This document shows, one piece after another, positions 60,764-64,000 of a stretch of DNA of 64,000 nt (its first letter is position 1; every line of letters begins with the position of its first letter). The stretch covers positions 310,001 to 374,000 of the forward strand of contig CAWKKJ010000011.1 in NCBI GenBank assembly GCA_963850205.1, read 5' to 3'. The notes below the pieces were generated by a model, which did no database searches, was not told the DNA's origin, and was given only the letters and a program-made list of their open reading frames with translations. The position numbers were made by a program, and so were the translations under genes. The DNA is from JACVRW01 sp963850205 (GTDB lineage Bacteria > Actinomycetota > Thermoleophilia > Solirubrobacterales > Thermoleophilaceae).

Positions 60764-62000
60764 TTACAACGCGCCCACCGGGACATTCGCCAGCTCGCGC
60801 TCGAACTCCGCGGCCGACGGCTCGATCTCGTAGGTGTCGAACGTCCCGCGCACGGCGTCGAGCGTCTTCAGGCCGTCTCCGGTGATCACCGCCACCACCC
60901 GCTCCTCGGCGCCGATGGCGCCGCGCTCGGCCAGTTTCCTCAGCACGGCGGTGGTCACGCCGCCGGCGGTCTCGGTGAAGATGCCGGTGGTCTCGGCCAG
61001 AAGCGCGATGCCCTCCCGGATCTCCTCGTCGGTGACGGCATCGATCCCGCCGCCCGAGCGCCGGGCCAGGTCCAGCGCATAGGGGCCGTCGGCGGGGTTG
61101 CCGATGGCGAGCGACTTGGCGATCGTGTCCGGCTTCACCGGGCGGCAGACATCGCGGCCCCGCGTCGTAGGCGGCCGCCACCGGCGAGCAGCCCTCGGCC
61201 TGGGCCCCGTTGAAGGCCGGCAGCTCTCCCTCGATCAGGCCCACCTCGAGCCATTCCTCGAAGCCGCGGGCGATCTTGGTGAACAGCGAACCGGAGGCGA
61301 TCGGCGCCACCACGCGGTCGGGCAGCTCGAAGCCCAGCTGCTCGGCGATCTCGAAGGCGAGCGTCTTGCTGCCCTCGGCGTAGTAGGGGCGCACGTTGAC
61401 GTTCACGAAGGCCCAGTCGTGCTCACCCGAGAGCTCGGTGCAGAGGCGGTTCACGTCGTCGTAGTTGCCGCGCACCGCCACCAGCCGCGTGCCGTACACG
61501 CCGGTGGCCAGCACCTTCTGCTCCTCCAGGTCGGCGGGAATGAACACGTAGGACTCGAGCCCGGCGGCCGCCGCGTGCGCGGCCACCGCGTTGGCCAGGT
61601 TCCCGGTGGACGCGCAGGCCACCACCTCGTAGCCGAGCTCGCGCGCCTTGGCCAGGGCCACCGCCACCACCCGGTCCTTGAAGGAGTGGGTGGGGTTGGC
61701 GGTGTCGTTCTTGATCCACAGCTCCCCCAGGCCCAGCCGCTCCGCCAGCCGCGGCGCCCGCTGCAACGGGGTGAGGCCCACCGGCAGCCCCGGCTGGGGC
61801 GGCGTGGAGAAGGGCAGGAAGTCGGCGTAGCGCCAGATCGTCTGCGGGCCGGCCTGGATGCGCCGGCGCGTCTCCGCCGGGTCCAGCCCGTCGTAGGTGT
61901 AGGCCACCTCGAGTGGCCCGAAGCAGCGCTCGCACACGTAGCGGGCGTCGAGCGGGTAGCTCTCTTTACATTCCTTGCACTGGAGCGCCTGAACGGCCAC
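60764..62000 (-). CDS. thrC: Threonine synthase-like PLP enzyme, frameshifted near 61158
   Basis: From GTG 62000 the protein has a zinc-ribbon lead (LQCKECKESY, YVCERCFGPLEVAY) and a fold-type II PLP core: NDTANPTHSFKDRVVAVALA (Lys that binds PLP), VVACASTGNLANAVAAHAAA and VVAPIASGSLFTKI. At about 61158 one extra G breaks the frame; the other frame gives DVCRPVKPDTIAKSLAIGNP, GIFTETAGGVTTAVLRKLAE and the stop at 60764. The whole is about 412 residues. It sits under a SAM-I riboswitch and next to a sulfur carrier, which is unexpected for plain threonine synthesis. It could instead use O-phosphohomoserine or a similar substrate to make homocysteine; this is a hypothesis. Confidence 0.85.
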
Positions 62001-62071
62001 GGAAAACCCTTTCGCCTATGAAAAAAACCTCCGCCGCTGCTGTGACGAAGGCCTTTCACAAGCGCCCCAGA

Positions 62072-62192
62072 TCACATCTTTCGGACACGGTCGTCCGATG
62101 GACTTGGCACCTTTCCCTCAGCGACCGGAAGGTCACCGCTGGGCGGTTGCCGGGGCTTCACAGGGCCATTTCCCTCCACCCCTCTCGATGCA
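62072..62192 (-). promoter_or_regulatory. SAM-I (S-box) riboswitch upstream of thrC-like gene
   Basis: On the minus strand the leader carries the S-box core: GGTGGAGGGA, TGGCCC, GAAGCCCCGGCAACC (GGCAACC at 62151-62145) and AAGGTGCCAAGTCC (62113-62100), with closing stem GCATC/GATG. These match SAM-I landmarks in the right order and spacing. The aptamer ends 72 nt before the GTG start of the thrC-like gene. A run of seven U at 62027-62021 lies after a GC-rich region, so transcription termination in the presence of SAM is plausible, but I cannot show a clean terminator stem. Confidence 0.88.
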
Positions 62193-62273
62193 ACGGCTAT
62201 GTGGTGCGGAGGGTATCAGCCTGACGAAGTAGAATCGACTGGGTGACCGTGCTGGACGACCCGCTCAGACGTT

Positions 62274-63270
62274 ATGCCGAGCTTGCCGAAGCCACGTCTC
62301 AGGCGCTCCGCGCGCGCGCGGGTCGAATCCGCGCGGTCGGCCGCTGCCACTGAGCCGAACGTCGAGCTGGTCGAGCATGCCGGCCTGCGCTGGGTGAACA
62401 TCGAGCGCCCGCGGCCGGTGGACCGGGCCTGGCTCGAGGAGCACTTCGAGTTTCACCCGCTGGACTACGAGGACGTGCTCTCGCGCAACCAGCGGCCGAA
62501 GATCGACGAGTACGACGACTACCTGTTCATCGTCCTGTACTTCCCGGTGTTCGACAAGGCGGTCGGCCGGCTCAACGCGGCCGAGCTCGACATCTTCATC
62601 GGGCCGGACTTCATCATCACGCTGCCGAACACGCCGATCCCGCCGGTGGAGTACCTGTTCGAGCGCTGCCGCTCGTCGGCCGAGGCCCGCGACGCCCTGC
62701 TGTCCAAGGGCAGCGGCTACCTGCTCTACAAGATCGTCGACGACTCGTTCGACTACTGCTTCCCGATGCTGCGGAAGATCGGCAACAAGCTCGAGCGCCT
62801 CGAGGAGGACATCTTCGAGGGCAAGGCCGAGGAGGTCGTGCGCGACCTCTCCAACGTCAAGCAGGAGATCATCAACTTCCGCAAGGTCATCCGCCCCCAG
62901 CGCGCCGTGCTGAGCGACCTCGAGCGGACCAAGCAGCGCTACCTGGCCGAGGACCTCGAGGTCTACTTCGACGACATCAACGACGCCTCCGAGCGCATCT
63001 GGGACATGCTCGAGAACTACAAGGAGGTCGTCGAGGCGCTCGAGGACACCAACGAGTCGGTGCTGTCGCACCGGGTCAACGAGGTGCTGCGGGTGCTCAC
63101 GGCCTTCAGCGTCGTGGTCCTCCCGCTCACGCTGTTCGCGAGCATCTGGGGGATGAACGTCGACTTCCCGTTCGCCACCGGCACCGCGGCCTTCTGGGCG
63201 ATCATCGTGGCCATGGTGGCGCATGCTGGTGGCGATGGTCGGCTATTTCCGCAGCCGCGGCTTCCTGTAG
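62274..63270 (+). CDS. corA: CorA family magnesium/cobalt transporter, frameshifted at its end
   Basis: The protein has a long cytosolic domain (VNIERPRPVDRAWLEEHFEF, KIDEYDDYLFIVLYFPVFD, DSFDYCFPMLRKIGNKLERL) and two C-terminal membrane helices. The first ends in the ion-filter motif WGMNVDFPF (GMN). Near 63222 one extra C sends the automatic frame into a wrong tail; in the right frame the protein continues AMLVAMVGYFRSRGFL and stops at 63270, the normal CorA end. Start at ATG 62274 is chosen because the peptide from there is basic and family-like. It is divergent from the riboswitch operon. Confidence 0.88.
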
Positions 63271-63283
63271 CGGCGCGCTCACC

Positions 63284-64000
63284 TCAGCTGAGGGCGCGCT
63301 CGTCGTCGCGGCGGACGCGCAGCCAGAGGTAGCCGTAGCCGCCGAGCTCGACGTCGAGCGTGCCGTCGCGGTTCAGCCGATGGTCGCGCTCCTCGAGGAG
63401 GTCGTCGACCTCCACCCGCTCGCCCTTGCCGACGCCCAGGTCCAGGGTGGCCCTGACCTGCTTGCCGGACAGGTTGTGGGCGGCGACCACGGTCGAGCCC
63501 TCCCAGTCGCAGCGGTGGGCGAACATCGCCGGCGCCGCCGTCTCGATCAGCGTGCTCGAGCCCCAGCCCAGCTCCGGCGTCTCCCGGCGCCGCCAGATCA
63601 GGCGCTCCATCCAGTTGAGCAGTGAGTCCGGCTCGCGTCGCTGCCGGGCGACGTTCACGTTCTGGGCGCCGAAGTCGCCGCCGGTCGGAGGGCGCACGAG
63701 CTTGCCCGGCGCCGCGGTGGAGAACCCGCCGCCCTCGGCGTCCGACCACTGCATCGGCACCCGCACGCTCATGCGGTCGGGGATGTCGAGGTTCTCCCCC
63801 ATGCCGATCTCGTCGCCCATGAAGATCACCGGCGTGCCGGGTAGGGAGAGCATCAGGCTCCAGGCCATCCGCAGCCGGGGCCCGTCGCCCCCGAGCATCG
63901 TGGCCGCGCGGCGGCGCAGGCCGTGGCCGTAGAGCTGCATCCCCTCGTCGGGACCGAAGGCGTCGAAGACCTCCTGGCGCTGCGGCCCGGTCAGCTTGTC
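63284..64000 (-). CDS. Trehalose synthase-type GH13 protein, C-terminal part (runs off the window)
   Basis: The 238 residues in the window include the end of a GH13 barrel: LRMAWSLMLSLPGTPVIFMG, DEIGMGENLDIPDR, VRVPMQWSDAEGGGFS, QNVNVARQRREPDSLLNWME and a C-terminal beta-sandwich (GSTVVAAHNLSGKQV). These match maltose alpha-D-glucosyltransferase/trehalose synthase-like enzymes, which interconvert maltose and trehalose. The first catalytic Asp/Glu residues are outside the window. It converges with corA. Confidence 0.82.
   Translation of the reverse strand, partial: DKLTGPQRQEVFDAFGPDEGMQLYGHGLRRRAATMLGGDGPRLRMAWSLMLSLPGTPVIFMGDEIGMGENLDIPDRMSVRVPMQWSDAEGGGFSTAAPGKLVRPPTGGDFGAQNVNVARQRREPDSLLNWMERLIWRRRETPELGWGSSTLIETAAPAMFAHRCDWEGSTVVAAHNLSGKQVRATLDLGVGKGERVEVDDLLEERDHRLNRDGTLDVELGGYGYLWLRVRRDDERALS

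Noticed and set aside
62039..62060. TGTGACGAAGGCCTTTCACA as a CRP site
   Set aside because: The half-sites are 10 bp apart, not 6, and it lies inside the riboswitch leader after the aptamer, where RNA folding explains it better.
62001..62071. A complete intrinsic terminator in the SAM leader
   Set aside because: The U-run is present but the nearest stem (TTGTGA/TCACAG) is about 14 bases away and imperfect, so I do not call a terminator.

Overview
The window is high-GC and densely coded on both strands. It looks like Actinomycetota, most likely class Thermoleophilia (Solirubrobacterales-like). That placement is an inference from gene content: many ferritin-like/DUF892 proteins, F420-dependent LLM oxidoreductase, ECF41 and SigX5-type sigma factors, DUF2254 membrane proteins, GPP34 and a SAM riboswitch ahead of a threonine-synthase-like gene. 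No rRNA or plasmid/phage core is present. About a dozen single-base frameshifts split otherwise clean genes (near 1918, 5240, 15449, 44226, 44487, 48524, 57365, 57494, 58308, 60141, 60292, 61158 and 63222). Many fall in G/C runs, so indel errors in the assembly are the first suspect.

Layout. 1-2.25 kb: leftward run of two ferritin-like proteins, an L,D-transpeptidase and a secreted protein cut by the window edge. 2.4-9.5 kb: two DUF1990 proteins, DUF2071, DUF892 ferritin-like proteins, and a Fur-family regulator fused to an O6-alkylguanine-DNA alkyltransferase, divergent from a manganese catalase across a 27-bp palindrome. 9.7-13.7 kb: DUF2243 protein, a scar of an integrated element (tRNA-Arg 3' half, terminator, tyrosine-integrase tail, GTGCCCA half-sites) and a ClpC/ClpB-type ATPase. 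13.8-20.4 kb: membrane proteins, an alpha/beta hydrolase and a TPR protein, with two long non-coding stretches.

20.5-28.2 kb is a haem-oxidase region. It holds a DyP peroxidase operon and, separately, a tight three-gene leftward operon: a fatty-acid alpha-dioxygenase-like haem protein with the dioxygenase Tyr/His residues, a catalase-related haem protein, and an epoxide-hydrolase-like protein. The order dioxygenase, hydroperoxide-processing haem protein, epoxide hydrolase suggests a bacterial oxylipin-type pathway. This is the most interesting candidate system here.

28.5-40.9 kb: small DNA-binding and zinc-ribbon proteins, an epimerase-ECF41 pair, a methyltransferase, a PolX-like protein whose polymerase site is degenerate, a DUF362-GMC oxidoreductase pair, and a TPR/calcium-repeat membrane protein followed by a Gmad2-LysM protein. 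40.9-54.3 kb: a SigX5-type ECF factor divergent from DUF899, phospholipase D, DMT transporter, F420 oxidoreductase, epimerase, DUF2254, dehydrogenases, DDAH-like amidinohydrolase and small membrane proteins. 54.3-58.8 kb: GPP34, two Tat-type ferritin-like proteins and tatA-tatC, with a 75-bp duplicated 3' element and CRP-like palindromes.

58.8-64 kb: a leftward operon headed by a clear SAM-I riboswitch (thrC-like, MoaD/ThiS-like, epimerase, DUF2000), then corA and the 3' end of a trehalose synthase-type GH13 gene. SAM control of a PLP enzyme beside a sulfur carrier suggests sulfur amino-acid synthesis rather than only threonine synthesis.
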